Source: Clostridia bacterium
Lineage (GTDB): Bacteria > Bacillota > Clostridia > Christensenellales > Aristaeellaceae
Assembly (NCBI GenBank): GCA_017484085.1
Contig: JAFUTW010000007.1
Location: forward strand, 62,001 to 126,000
Direction of reading: 5' to 3'
Length of the DNA: 64,000 bases
In this document: positions 7,803 through 15,966 of the stretch, one piece after another
Layout of the letters: each line of letters begins with the position of its first letter
Numbering within the stretch: the first letter of the stretch is position 1
Program-made: the position numbers and the translations under genes
The notes under the pieces: model-generated
Told to the model about the DNA's origin: nothing
Databases searched by the model: none
Seen by the model: only the letters and a program-made list of their open reading frames with translations

Positions 7803-7841
7803 CAAAAGGCGCCCTGTCTTCCGCAGAAAACAGGGACGCCC
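7803..7841 (-). terminator. Terminator of marR
   Basis: GGCG-TCCCTGT pairs with ACAGGG-CGCC, followed by TTTTG, directly after the marR stop codon. Confidence 0.75.
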
Positions 7842-7842
7842 T

Positions 7843-8310
7843 TCATTCCTCATTCAGTTTCTTGAGCGCGGTGATCTCTCTCTCCAGGCAGCTGTAAACC
7901 GCCTGCATCTCCCCTTCGGTGATGCCCTCGTACACCCGCCGGCTCGCCTCCAGGCGGTGCTGGTCCATCCGCTCCAGCAGCAGCCGGCCCTTGTCGGTCA
8001 GGCAGATTTCAAAGCGGCGTTCGTCTTCGGCAGAGGTCTTCTTGGTGACAAGGCCGCAGGAGAGCATCCGGGAGACCCGCCTGGTCGCCGTCGAGGGATT
8101 GATCTCCAGCCGCTTGGCGATCTCCGCCATCACGGCGCAGCCTGCCTCGCCGACCTCATTCAAAAAGAGGTAATCGCCATGGCAGAGCGTCTCCGGCAGG
8201 GACAGCGCCATGCATTCCTGTGCAAGGAACTTCTCTCTCAGGCGCAGCTGCAGCCGGCTGAGCTCCGCCGAGAGCTGTCCCAGCCGCTCGCACCGGGGAT
8301 CTGTACGCAT
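7843..8310 (-). CDS. MarR-family transcriptional regulator
   Basis: A 155-residue winged-helix regulator. The recognition-helix region is EIAKRLEINPSTATRRVSRM (residues about 62-81), and the wing follows with SAEDERRFEICLTDKGR, which is the MarR signature around the conserved D-x-R. GGAGGGAAGAAGC precedes the ATG. Its promoter, TTGACG-17-TAAAAT, lies at 8341-8369. Target genes are not shown by the sequence, but the palindrome at 7727-7745 is a candidate operator. The ligand is unknown. Confidence 0.88.
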   Translation of the reverse strand: MRTDPRCERLGQLSAELSRLQLRLREKFLAQECMALSLPETLCHGDYLFLNEVGEAGCAVMAEIAKRLEINPSTATRRVSRMLSCGLVTKKTSAEDERRFEICLTDKGRLLLERMDQHRLEASRRVYEGITEGEMQAVYSCLEREITALKKLNEE

Positions 8311-8340
8311 GCTTCTTCCCTCCTTTGATCCGGATGTCCG

Positions 8341-8369
8341 ATTTTAGCACGCGCGAAAGCAGCCGTCAA
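8341..8369 (-). promoter_or_regulatory. Promoter of marR
   Basis: TTGACG (8364-8369), a 17-base spacer and TAAAAT (8341-8346) on the minus strand. Confidence 0.7.
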
Positions 8370-8375
8370 GCGCTG

Positions 8376-9566
8376 TCACCTGGCCCATTCGCCGCTGTAC
8401 AGGATATGCCCGTTCTCCTCTTTGCAGGCCCAGGTGCAGTCCTCTGCCGCCAGTTCCACCGCCTCCCGGGGCAGGTTGGATACCACCTCCACAAGCGTTT
8501 CACCGCTGCGGCAGACCGCCATCACCATCTTTTCTTCGCGTCCTTCAAGAAAGCGCAGCGCCGCCTCCGGGCCCATCAGGCAGAGGGCAGTGGACAGAGC
8601 GTCCCCCATCGCGGCGCTCTCCCCCAGCAGCGTGACGCTCGCAGCACCGCGCTGCACTTCGCCCTCCGCGGGGTAATTGAGCGGATAACCCGTTCCGGGA
8701 TCGATAATGTGGCAATAGAGGATATCCCCGCTGCGGTAGCTGTGGCTCTCGTCGCTGCTGGTGGAAAGCGTCGTCCTCTCCGCAGCGAGCTGCGCATAGG
8801 GCTCCGCAGACAGGCTGCGCGGATTCCCGGCCGCAACGGTATAGCCGCTGCCGTCCGGTCTTGCGAGGAAAGCCATGGAGCTGCCGCCGCAGACGAAATA
8901 GCCCTCCGCACAGCCCCTTTTCTCCAGCAGCGCCCGCACCCGGTCACAGGCATAGCCCTTGGCGATGCCGCCCAGATCCATTTGTGCCGGGATCCTCACG
9001 TTCTCAATGACGACGGACGGGGTCTGCTTGCAAAGGAACGGCCTTCCGCCCCGCCGCTCCAGTCGCACCCCGCCGAAGCCGGCCAGCGGGAACAGCGCCT
9101 TCACGAAGCGGTCTTCCGCTGGCACGGGTTGCCCATCCTGCAGCGGCCTGTCGTACGGCATCGCATCCTGCGCCCGGTTGGTGTTAAAGCGCGGCGAAAA
9201 GCCCCACAGATCGACCAGCGGATACACCGTGGGGTCGTACAGGCCGTCCGTCTCCTCCCAGGCCCGCCGGGCGACAGAGACGATCTCAGCCGTGATCTCC
9301 GATACGGGCAGGCTCTCCCCCGCCTCCAGCGCATTGAAGCGCGCCACATCGGAAGAGGGATCGGAGACCGACACAGCCGCCTCGATCTCCCCCAGCAGCG
9401 TTTTGACCTCCTCCCACACGGCAGGCCCTTCCGCCTCGTCGTAGAGACACAGCAGGGATACCGTACCGAAGTAGTCCGTCGTCTGCCGGATAAATGCGGC
9501 CTCCGCGCCGGATACCGCCCCCGCAAGGAGGGTCAGCAGCAGGACCGCCGCCGCGCAGTGTTTCAC
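8376..9566 (-). CDS. apbE: FAD:protein FMN transferase ApbE (exported)
   Basis: A 396-residue ApbE-family enzyme that takes FMN from FAD and attaches it to a Ser/Thr of target flavoproteins outside the membrane. It starts with a signal peptide (VKHCAAAVLLLTLLAGAVSG). Family motifs include DLGGIAKGYACDRV and a C-terminal HIIDPGTGYP. The GTG at 9566 is preferred: GGAAGGGG lies before it, the signal peptide begins there, and a TATAAT at 9616-9621 would put the transcription start within a few bases of the upstream ATG at 9605. Its divergent neighbour carries an FMN_bind domain with the flavinylation motif, so that protein is the likely substrate. Confidence 0.9.
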   Translation of the reverse strand: MKHCAAAVLLLTLLAGAVSGAEAAFIRQTTDYFGTVSLLCLYDEAEGPAVWEEVKTLLGEIEAAVSVSDPSSDVARFNALEAGESLPVSEITAEIVSVARRAWEETDGLYDPTVYPLVDLWGFSPRFNTNRAQDAMPYDRPLQDGQPVPAEDRFVKALFPLAGFGGVRLERRGGRPFLCKQTPSVVIENVRIPAQMDLGGIAKGYACDRVRALLEKRGCAEGYFVCGGSSMAFLARPDGSGYTVAAGNPRSLSAEPYAQLAAERTTLSTSSDESHSYRSGDILYCHIIDPGTGYPLNYPAEGEVQRGAASVTLLGESAAMGDALSTALCLMGPEAALRFLEGREEKMVMAVCRSGETLVEVVSNLPREAVELAAEDCTWACKEENGHILYSGEWAR

Positions 9567-9647
9567 TCGCACCGCCCCTTCCATATCGCCCTGTTTCATA
9601 ACCATAGTATGATTGATTATATCTCACCGGACAGGTTTTGCACAATA

Positions 9648-9676
9648 TTGACAAATGTGCTTCTATACAGTACAAT
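9648..9676 (+). promoter_or_regulatory. Promoter of the FMN_bind/nitroreductase gene
   Basis: TTGACA (9648-9653), a 17-base spacer and TACAAT (9671-9676). The divergent apbE promoter (TATAAT at 9616-9621, minus strand) lies back to back with it. Confidence 0.8.
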
Positions 9677-9725
9677 GATTGCGTGCGCAAACAAATATTT
9701 TGAGCGCAGAAAGGAAGGCATTTTT

Positions 9726-10820
9726 ATGAAGAAACTGGCTCTCCTGCTCGTCGCTGCGGCGCTGCTCGTCCTGCCGCTGCTGGCCCTGGCGGATGAATTC
9801 GATCCCGCCGGCTTCATTGACTGGTTCAATGAGAGCGGTACGTGGATGACCGTCGCCAACGGCCACTGGTCAACTGACCCCGCCGACAAGATCACCGACG
9901 CGGAACTGGAGAAGATCTTCTCCATGGCCACGAAGCAGCAGAACGCCGTCCACTGGACGCCCTGGTACTTCGTCGTCATCAAGGACACCGAAGAGCAGCA
10001 GAAGATCCTGGGCGATTACTGGGATAAGCCCGAGAACGAGGCGACCGACGGCACCGTCACCGTTCTGTGCCTGGCCGACCAGATCCTCACCCAGGAGGAA
10101 GGCCATGTAACGCCGTACGACGGCTATTACATGCCCACGACTTTCGCCTACTACGACAGCGGCCTCACCTGCTCCCTCATCGGCGTCGCCGCCGCCACCC
10201 TCGGCTATGAGACCCATTACTTCGGCTCCGTCTACGGCGAGTACGCTCCCAAGGATCTGGCGGACGGCAAGTACCAGTCCATGAGCCGCTACATCACCGA
10301 GGAAGACATGCGCACCTGGGGCTTCTCCGGCAACGTGTACCCGGTCGCGGGCAACTGCGTCTTCGTCGGCGCTATCGTCATCGGCAAGCCGGCCGCGGGC
10401 GAGACCATCGAGACCTGGGGCACCAACCACATCCGTCCTTCCAACTGGAAGATCTGGGACGGTGTGCCCAACGAGAATCCTTCCCCCGCCGCTGCCCCCG
10501 CAGCTGAGACTGCCGAGGAAGCGCCCGCTGAGGAAGCCGCTGCCGAAGTGCCGGAAGGCACCCTCGCCGCAACCGTTGAAGGCTTCGGCGGACAGCCTGT
10601 CACCGTCTGCATCACGCTGGACGGCGACAAGATCGCCACTCTCGCCATCGACGCCTCCACCCAGACCGAAGGCCTCGGCAAGCTCGCCGGGGAAGAGGCC
10701 TTTACCGCGCAGTTCATCGGCAAGACGCTGCCCATCGACGCCGCCGAGGTTGACGGCATCGCCGGTGCGTCCATCACCACTAACGCCGTGGTCGAAGCGC
10801 TGAACAGCCTGGCCAAGTAA
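9726..10820 (+). CDS. Exported nitroreductase with C-terminal FMN_bind domain
   Basis: A 364-residue exported flavoprotein. A signal peptide (MKKLALLLVAAALLVLPLL) is followed by a nitroreductase-family domain (about 30-235), a Pro/Ala/Glu linker (about 245-275), and an FMN_bind domain. The FMN_bind domain ends with GASITT at residues 347-352, matching the (S/G)-A-(T/S)-x-T motif in which Thr receives FMN covalently from ApbE. AAGGAAGG precedes the ATG; the frame extends upstream but only as antisense to apbE. The protein probably passes electrons at the outer face of the membrane, by analogy with flavinylated reductases of Gram-positive bacteria. The electron donor and acceptor are unknown, and no NADH dehydrogenase partner is adjacent. 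Confidence 0.88.
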   Translation: MKKLALLLVAAALLVLPLLALADEFDPAGFIDWFNESGTWMTVANGHWSTDPADKITDAELEKIFSMATKQQNAVHWTPWYFVVIKDTEEQQKILGDYWDKPENEATDGTVTVLCLADQILTQEEGHVTPYDGYYMPTTFAYYDSGLTCSLIGVAAATLGYETHYFGSVYGEYAPKDLADGKYQSMSRYITEEDMRTWGFSGNVYPVAGNCVFVGAIVIGKPAAGETIETWGTNHIRPSNWKIWDGVPNENPSPAAAPAAETAEEAPAEEAAAEVPEGTLAATVEGFGGQPVTVCITLDGDKIATLAIDASTQTEGLGKLAGEEAFTAQFIGKTLPIDAAEVDGIAGASITTNAVVEALNSLAK

Positions 10821-10850
10821 GGCATTCCTTCTTTTCGGTTCATACAGCAG

Positions 10851-10888
10851 CGGGCATCCGTGCCACCTTGGCACGGGTGCCCGTTTTT
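10851..10888 (+). terminator. Terminator after the flavoprotein gene
   Basis: A long stem, CGGGCATCCGTGCC with GGCACGGGTGCCCG, followed by TTTTT. Confidence 0.9.
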
Positions 10889-10924
10889 ATGTCTGGCCCG
10901 CCGTCAGCCGTTTCCCTCCAGAGG

Positions 10925-11530
10925 TCACTCTGCCGGAAATTCCGCGGGAAACCGTTCAATGTCAAAATCATTAAGAAGGATGCAGTCCTTCAGCCAGGGG
11001 GCAGGCAGATACTTTGGCTGCTCTTCGCGGATCAGGTTTTCATTTTCGTCCTCCAGCCTCATCTGCCAGACGACCTCGCCGCCGTGCTCCGCCTGCCAGG
11101 CGATCAGGTATACCCGCAGATAATCTCCGACCGGCTCCGTTACTGTTTCATCGACCGTCTCCCATTCTCCGCCCGTCTCCCTGCCGCAGTGGTACTGAAT
11201 GAACACGTCATCCATCTGATAGGTCCAGAAGATCGCCTGGTCGCTGTCCAGATAAAGCCTGGGATCCTCCAGGTCCTGCCGCAGGGCTCTCGGATTGCTG
11301 ACCGTCAAAGTCCAGCGTCCGTCCCGCTGTTCCAGCACGCAGAGCGCCTTTTCGCCGTCCTTCCTGGCAATACAGGCTGCCGTATTGCCCCATGTCTGCA
11401 GCTGCGCGGCGTCCGTCATCCCGGCCGCCTCAAGGGCAGCGAGGATCCCGGCATCCGCCTCCTCCGCAGGGCAAGCTGCCGCTGCGCAGCACAGCATCAG
11501 CACAGCCAGCAGTATAGCGATCCTTTTCAT
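10925..11530 (-). CDS. Secreted hypothetical protein
   Basis: A 201-residue protein with a clear signal peptide (MKRIAILLAVLMLCCAAAA, cleavage near ACPAEE). The mature part is acidic and rich in Trp and Tyr, and no family was recognised. AAGGAGGAGACC precedes the ATG. It sits between convergent transcription from the flavoprotein gene and the end of pyk. One odd point is the Cys pair in the signal peptide; CCAAAACPA does not form a clean lipobox. Confidence 0.72.
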   Translation of the reverse strand: MKRIAILLAVLMLCCAAAACPAEEADAGILAALEAAGMTDAAQLQTWGNTAACIARKDGEKALCVLEQRDGRWTLTVSNPRALRQDLEDPRLYLDSDQAIFWTYQMDDVFIQYHCGRETGGEWETVDETVTEPVGDYLRVYLIAWQAEHGGEVVWQMRLEDENENLIREEQPKYLPAPWLKDCILLNDFDIERFPAEFPAE

Positions 11531-11589
11531 GGTCTCCTCCTTAAGTACAGCATTTATCGGCAGCAGCCGTCCGTTCGCTGCCCGCTATA

Positions 11590-11630
11590 AATACAGACGG
11601 AGAAACACATGGTTTTCATCCGTCTGTTAA
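11590..11630 (-). terminator. Terminator of pyk
   Basis: ACAGACGGA pairs with TCCGTCTGT, and the loop can itself pair (GAAAAC with GTTTC). ATTTAT follows. It lies about 40 bases after the pyk stop. Confidence 0.7.
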
Positions 11631-11667
11631 TAAATATTCTACTTATATGCAGAATGATTTGCTGCCA

Positions 11668-13437
11668 TCAGCTCGCCTTGACCCCGTTGTAGATGAATCC
11701 CTTGTCCGCATCCACCGTGATGGTCATGCCGCCCTTGAGCATGTGCACAGCCTGATCCGTCCTGTCCATGAACAGCGGGATGCCCAATGCCTGGCAGGCC
11801 ACTGCCGCGTGGCACTCGGGATCGGTGCTTTCGACCACCACCGCCGCAGCTTTGCGCAGCCAGGGCAGCATCTCGCTCGTGGTCATCTTCGTGACGAGGA
11901 TGTCGCCATCCTCGAAGTTGCTCTCCAGATCGGACAGCACGTTGACCTGGCAGGTGCGCCCGCTCGCGCTGCCGCTGCCCACGCCGATGCCGCGCAGCAG
12001 CACGTTGCCTACGATATGCGCCTTGATGAGGTTCGTGGTGCCCGAAACGCCTGTGGGCACGCCGGCGGAAATGATCGCCACGTCGCCCGGCTTTACGTAG
12101 CCCATATCCTCCGCCGCTTTCACGGCCTTTTCGATCAGCTCGTCCGTGTCGCCGCTCATCTCCATGCGTGCGGGGACGACGCCGTAGGAGAGGCCCAGCT
12201 GGTGGTAAGCGTGCTCGCTGGGCGTGGGCGCGATGATCATGCAGCCGGGGCGGAAGCGCGCCACCATGCGCGCCGTCGTGCCGGAGTTGCTGGGCGTGAT
12301 GATCGCCGAAGCGCCCAGGTCATGCGCCATCTGGCAGCAGGAATAGGAGACCGCGTTGGCGACCGTACGCGCCGTCGCGTTGCGCAGCGTCTCCTGCATC
12401 AGCAGCAGGCGGTTGCCCGACGTCTGGTGCTCCTCCACGTAGGTAGCGATGCGGGACATGGTGTTCACAGCCTCGATGGGATACTTGCCCGCCGCCGTCT
12501 CGCCGGAGAGCATGATGGCATCCGTACCGTCCAGGATGGCGTTGGCCACGTCGCTGGCCTCCGCGCGCGTGGGCCGCGGATTGCGGATCATGGAATCCAG
12601 CATCTGCGTCGCCGTGATGACGGGTTTGGCCGCCACGTTGCATTTGTGGATGAAGCGCTTCTGCAGCACGGGGACCTCTTCCATATCCACTTCGACGCCC
12701 AGGTCGCCGCGCGCCACCATGATGCCGTCCGACACCTTGAGGATCTCATCGAAGTTGTCCACGCCCATCCGGTTTTCGATCTTGGAGAAGATGCGCACAT
12801 GCGCGCCGCCGTTGTCCTGGCACAGCTTGCGGATGGTCAAGACGTCCTGCGGGCGGCACACGAAGGAAGCCGCAATGAGGTCGATCCCCTCGCGGATGCC
12901 GAAGAGGATGTCGTCCCTGTCCTTGTCCCCGATGGAGGGCATTTCAAGATCCACCGCCGGCACGGAGATGCCCTTGCGGCAGCCCAGCACGCCGCCGTCC
13001 GTCACCGTGCAGACGATATCCGTCCCGCCTGTGATCTCCTTTACCTTCATGGAGAGCAGGCCGTCGTCGATGAGCACCCGGTCGCCGGGCTTCAGCAGGC
13101 CCGGAAGGCGATCATAGGTGACGCTGACGCTGTGCTCGTCGCCTTCCACCTCGCGGGTCGTCAGGGTGAACTCGCTGCCGGCTGAAAGCGTCGCCTTCTC
13201 GGCGGCAATCATCTTGGTTCGGACCTCCGGCCCCTTGGTATCCAGCATGATGGCTACGGGGATGTTCTTCGCCTCCCGCAGCCGCTTGATCCTGGCAATG
13301 CGCTCCCCGTGCTCCTCATAGGAGCCGTGGGACATATTCAGCCTGCACACGTTCATGCCCGCGTCCATCAGGCGGGAGAGCATCTCCTCGCTGTCGGTCG
13401 CCGGGCCGATGGTGCAGACGATCTTGGTCTTTCTCAT
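11668..13437 (-). CDS. pyk: Pyruvate kinase with extra C-terminal PEP-utiliser-like domain
   Basis: A 589-residue pyruvate kinase that makes pyruvate and ATP from PEP and ADP. The N-terminus TKIVCTIGPA, the substrate-binding MLDTKGPEVR and the active-site region VARGDLGVE are intact. After the normal end near residue 475 there is an extra domain (about 480-589), as in the Bacillus enzyme, resembling the PEP-utilising mobile domain; the phosphohistidine segment reads ECHAAV here. GGGGAGGATTCATTT precedes the ATG. A likely promoter (TTGCGC-18-TACAAT) lies about 45-75 bases upstream. Confidence 0.95.
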   Translation of the reverse strand: MRKTKIVCTIGPATDSEEMLSRLMDAGMNVCRLNMSHGSYEEHGERIARIKRLREAKNIPVAIMLDTKGPEVRTKMIAAEKATLSAGSEFTLTTREVEGDEHSVSVTYDRLPGLLKPGDRVLIDDGLLSMKVKEITGGTDIVCTVTDGGVLGCRKGISVPAVDLEMPSIGDKDRDDILFGIREGIDLIAASFVCRPQDVLTIRKLCQDNGGAHVRIFSKIENRMGVDNFDEILKVSDGIMVARGDLGVEVDMEEVPVLQKRFIHKCNVAAKPVITATQMLDSMIRNPRPTRAEASDVANAILDGTDAIMLSGETAAGKYPIEAVNTMSRIATYVEEHQTSGNRLLLMQETLRNATARTVANAVSYSCCQMAHDLGASAIITPSNSGTTARMVARFRPGCMIIAPTPSEHAYHQLGLSYGVVPARMEMSGDTDELIEKAVKAAEDMGYVKPGDVAIISAGVPTGVSGTTNLIKAHIVGNVLLRGIGVGSGSASGRTCQVNVLSDLESNFEDGDILVTKMTTSEMLPWLRKAAAVVVESTDPECHAAVACQALGIPLFMDRTDQAVHMLKGGMTITVDADKGFIYNGVKAS

Positions 13438-13529
13438 AAATGAATCCTCCCCAAATCATTGTACAGGTTCTGCAGCAGACTCATTGTACCATGGTTGGGG
13501 AGGATTGCGCAATGTCAGGGCGGTAAAAG

Positions 13530-13749
13530 AACCCTTCCACCGTTCGCTGCGCTCACGGTCCCCCTCCCCTTTCAGGGGAGGCAAACCCCGGTCAGCTACG
13601 GCTGACAGCCCCCTGTAAAAGGGGGGCGCACTGCGGTGCAGGGATTCATCAGCCTTGAACGGCAAACGTCTTCGTGTTTTTCGCCGCGCAGCTAAAAAGC
13701 CTCCCCTGAAAGGGGAGGTGGCACGCCGGCAGGCGTGACGGAAGGGGTT
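13530..13749. repeat. MITE-like element with terminal inverted repeats
   Basis: The 310-base gap between pyk and the epimerase gene holds an element of about 220 bp. Both ends carry AACCC(C)TTCC at the outside and, about 20-30 bases inward, the same palindrome CTCCCCTTTCAGGGGAG in inverted orientation. The bases between differ more. No coding frame of its own is seen. The right end overlaps the stop codon of the epimerase gene, so the element supplies that stop codon or landed exactly at it. A transposase is not present in the window. The remaining part of the gap (13438-13529) holds the pyk promoter region. Confidence 0.6.
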
Positions 13750-14698
13750 ATCTCTTTTCCACCACGTAGTCAACGCGGCAGGTGAATTGCTTCTTCGGCG
13801 GCAGAACGAGCAGGCCGCTCTCATCCACAAAGCCCTGCTCGTGCAGGTTGATGAAGTTGGTGGAGCAGGTCTGCGGCTCGATGCAGAAGCCGGGACGGTC
13901 GTGCGGCGTATAGACGACGGCGTTGCGGAAGCAGTCCGACCCGGAGATGTGCAGCACGATATCCTCGTAGCGGATCTTCGCTTCCAGATCGCTGGTCATG
14001 CCGCGGTACACATTGTCCAGGTACAGGCTCTCCACACTGTGGTAACCGTCTGCGATGGTGTGGGCTTCGTCCGCCGGCACGATCTTTCCGGAGGGGAACA
14101 AGTTCTCATCCGCTTCGTACAGGCGGCATACCGGCACGGTCAGTTCCACCTTGTTCGCGTCACCGCGCTTTGAGAAGTAGGGATGCACGGCATAGCCAAA
14201 GGGCATGGGCTCATCGCCGTCATTGGTGATCACCGAGTCCATGTGCAGCCCGTCCGCCGAGAGCGTGTAGGTCACGCGCAGCGTGCACGGGAAGGGCCAG
14301 CCCTCGCAGAGCACGCTGCCCTCGGAAAAGACGATCTCCGCCTCGCACACGGCGCACACTTCCGTCGCTTCCAGCCGGGTGACGGTAAACGGCTCATCCT
14401 TCACCAGGCCGTGGATGATGACCGGCTCACCGCGCTTTGTCATCACATGATGTTTGCCCTGCCACGTATAATCGCCCTTCGGGATGCGGTTAGGTGTCGG
14501 GAACAGGATCGGGATGCCGTATTTGGTGCCGAAGACAGTGATGTCCACCGGCTTCATCAGGATCTCTTTGCCTTCAAAGGTCCAGTACCACAGGTTGAAG
14601 CCCGCCTGCGGCAGGATGCGCGCCTCGTGTCCCGCGCCAGCCAGGGTGATCTGCTCGTACCCGTAGGGCTCAAGAATGCCTTTTTCCGCTGTAAACAC
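13748..14698 (-). CDS. Aldose 1-epimerase family protein
   Basis: A 316-residue beta-sandwich sugar epimerase (galactose mutarotase superfamily), which interconverts alpha and beta anomers of a hexose or hexose-6-phosphate. The probable catalytic His is in FGYAVHPYF (about 167-175) and the catalytic Glu in FCIEPQTCS (about 272-280). A GTG start at 14698 fits AAGGAGGAACCGCAA before it. The downstream end is fused to the MITE-like repeat. It lies next to pyk, but the exact sugar cannot be read from the sequence; the mgl galactose importer 8 kb away makes galactose possible. Confidence 0.85.
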   Translation of the reverse strand: MFTAEKGILEPYGYEQITLAGAGHEARILPQAGFNLWYWTFEGKEILMKPVDITVFGTKYGIPILFPTPNRIPKGDYTWQGKHHVMTKRGEPVIIHGLVKDEPFTVTRLEATEVCAVCEAEIVFSEGSVLCEGWPFPCTLRVTYTLSADGLHMDSVITNDGDEPMPFGYAVHPYFSKRGDANKVELTVPVCRLYEADENLFPSGKIVPADEAHTIADGYHSVESLYLDNVYRGMTSDLEAKIRYEDIVLHISGSDCFRNAVVYTPHDRPGFCIEPQTCSTNFINLHEQGFVDESGLLVLPPKKQFTCRVDYVVEKR

Positions 14699-14719
14699 TT
14701 GCGGTTCCTCCTTTATTTC

Positions 14720-15949
14720 TCACAGGATCTTCCTGCATTCCATGTAGTAGCGCTTTTCGTGTCCCTCTCCCATGGAGAAGGTCTTGCGGGGCAGCACGCC
14801 GCCCGCGCGGATCGCTGCAAAGAAACCGTCCTTCGGGATCGCCTCCAGCAGGATGCCGACCGCCTTGCCGTCCGCCGCGTGCGCTATGGTCTCCGCCTGG
14901 TCGTGCACGTAGTCGACGCCGGCTTCGCCGTGGCGGCCCAGCCAGTCGTCCAGGAAACGCTGCAGCACATCCAGCGGCAGCCGCTCGCCCAGCCCGGCGA
15001 TGTCAAAGCCCAGCTTCTCACCCCTGGCCGTAAAGAAGACCTGCCCGCCGGGGATCAGCGCCATGCCCAGCCCGGCCAGGCTGGCGTCGAAGTCGCGCAC
15101 CAGCGCGTCCAGCTCGGCGCCGAACACCACGCGGTGGATGGGCCGGAAGATGAGCGCGGGGCTGTGCAGGTTTACGAGCTCCACCAGCGCGTAGCGCGCG
15201 GGATGGTTTGCCCGTTCCGCTTCGCCGAGCGTCGGCTTCAGCTCCTCCCAGCAGGCTTTCGCCGTGGCCAGGGAGTGGTTGCCGTCCCCCGCGGCCAGGA
15301 AGAAGCCGCCCTTTGCCTTCTGCTGCATCCGGCTGATGAGCGCTGTGGTGCGCTGCGCCGTTTCGCCCGTCACCGCATAGCCGGCAATGTGTCCGCCGCC
15401 CTGCATCAGCTCCGTGTCGTACAGCAGGGGCAGATCCTCCCCCGCCAGCGGCTCGATGAGCTGCATCCCGGGATCGTCCAGCAGCATCATGATGTGCGGG
15501 CTCTCGATGGGCGCGCCGCGGCGGATCTTGACCCTGGGCGGGATGCGCGAGAGGATCGTCCCCTCCGTCGCCCGCACGGCCGAGCGCGCGCCCGGCCGGT
15601 AGTCGTACTGCTCCAGATCCAGCTTTCCTACAAGGCCCAGGCGCTCTCCGCTTTCAGTCACGCGGCGCACCAGGACAAAACCCTCCGTCACCGCCTGCGT
15701 AAAGACGCTTTCCTTGATGTAGCGCTCCATCGCGCTTTGGATCTCGGCGATGTACGCGTCTCCGCGGGAGAGCCACGCCTCCGGATAGATGAGATCCAGC
15801 GTCGTCGGCGCGCCTTCGGTCAGGCGGCGCACCGTTTCCCAGTAATCGGGCCGGCTGGTGAACTGATCGCAGGCCACGACGGCCCATTTGGACAGGTCCG
15901 TACCTTCCCGCGGCAGCAGGATGTCCGCCGGCAAAAAGCAAGCACCCAT
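14720..15949 (-). CDS. DUF1015 family protein
   Basis: A 409-residue cytoplasmic protein of the DUF1015 family, marked by ADILLPREG at the N-terminus, VACDQFTSRPDYW, and AAGDGNHSLATAK near residues 220-232. Length fits the family. Its biochemical role is unknown; in other Clostridia it is often beside serine or one-carbon metabolism genes, which is not the case here. GGAGGTACGAT precedes the ATG. It starts just 17 bases after the radical SAM gene ends, so the two are likely co-transcribed with the ATP-grasp gene. Confidence 0.87.
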   Translation of the reverse strand: MGACFLPADILLPREGTDLSKWAVVACDQFTSRPDYWETVRRLTEGAPTTLDLIYPEAWLSRGDAYIAEIQSAMERYIKESVFTQAVTEGFVLVRRVTESGERLGLVGKLDLEQYDYRPGARSAVRATEGTILSRIPPRVKIRRGAPIESPHIMMLLDDPGMQLIEPLAGEDLPLLYDTELMQGGGHIAGYAVTGETAQRTTALISRMQQKAKGGFFLAAGDGNHSLATAKACWEELKPTLGEAERANHPARYALVELVNLHSPALIFRPIHRVVFGAELDALVRDFDASLAGLGMALIPGGQVFFTARGEKLGFDIAGLGERLPLDVLQRFLDDWLGRHGEAGVDYVHDQAETIAHAADGKAVGILLEAIPKDGFFAAIRAGGVLPRKTFSMGEGHEKRYYMECRKIL

Positions 15950-15966
15950 ATCGTACCTCCAGTTGT

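Noticed and set aside
8325-9725. An upstream extension of the flavoprotein frame by about 467 codons.
   Set aside because: The extension is antisense to apbE and precedes the promoter at 9648-9676; the signal peptide at 9726 marks the real start.
11647-13185. A plus-strand frame of 512 codons opposite pyk.
   Set aside because: It is antisense to conserved pyruvate kinase codons, with no recognisable domain.
13438-13747. A small CRISPR-like array, because of repeated GC-rich palindromes.
   Set aside because: There are only two copies, in inverse orientation, with no regular spacers; it is a MITE-like element. No CRISPR array or cas gene was seen in the window.
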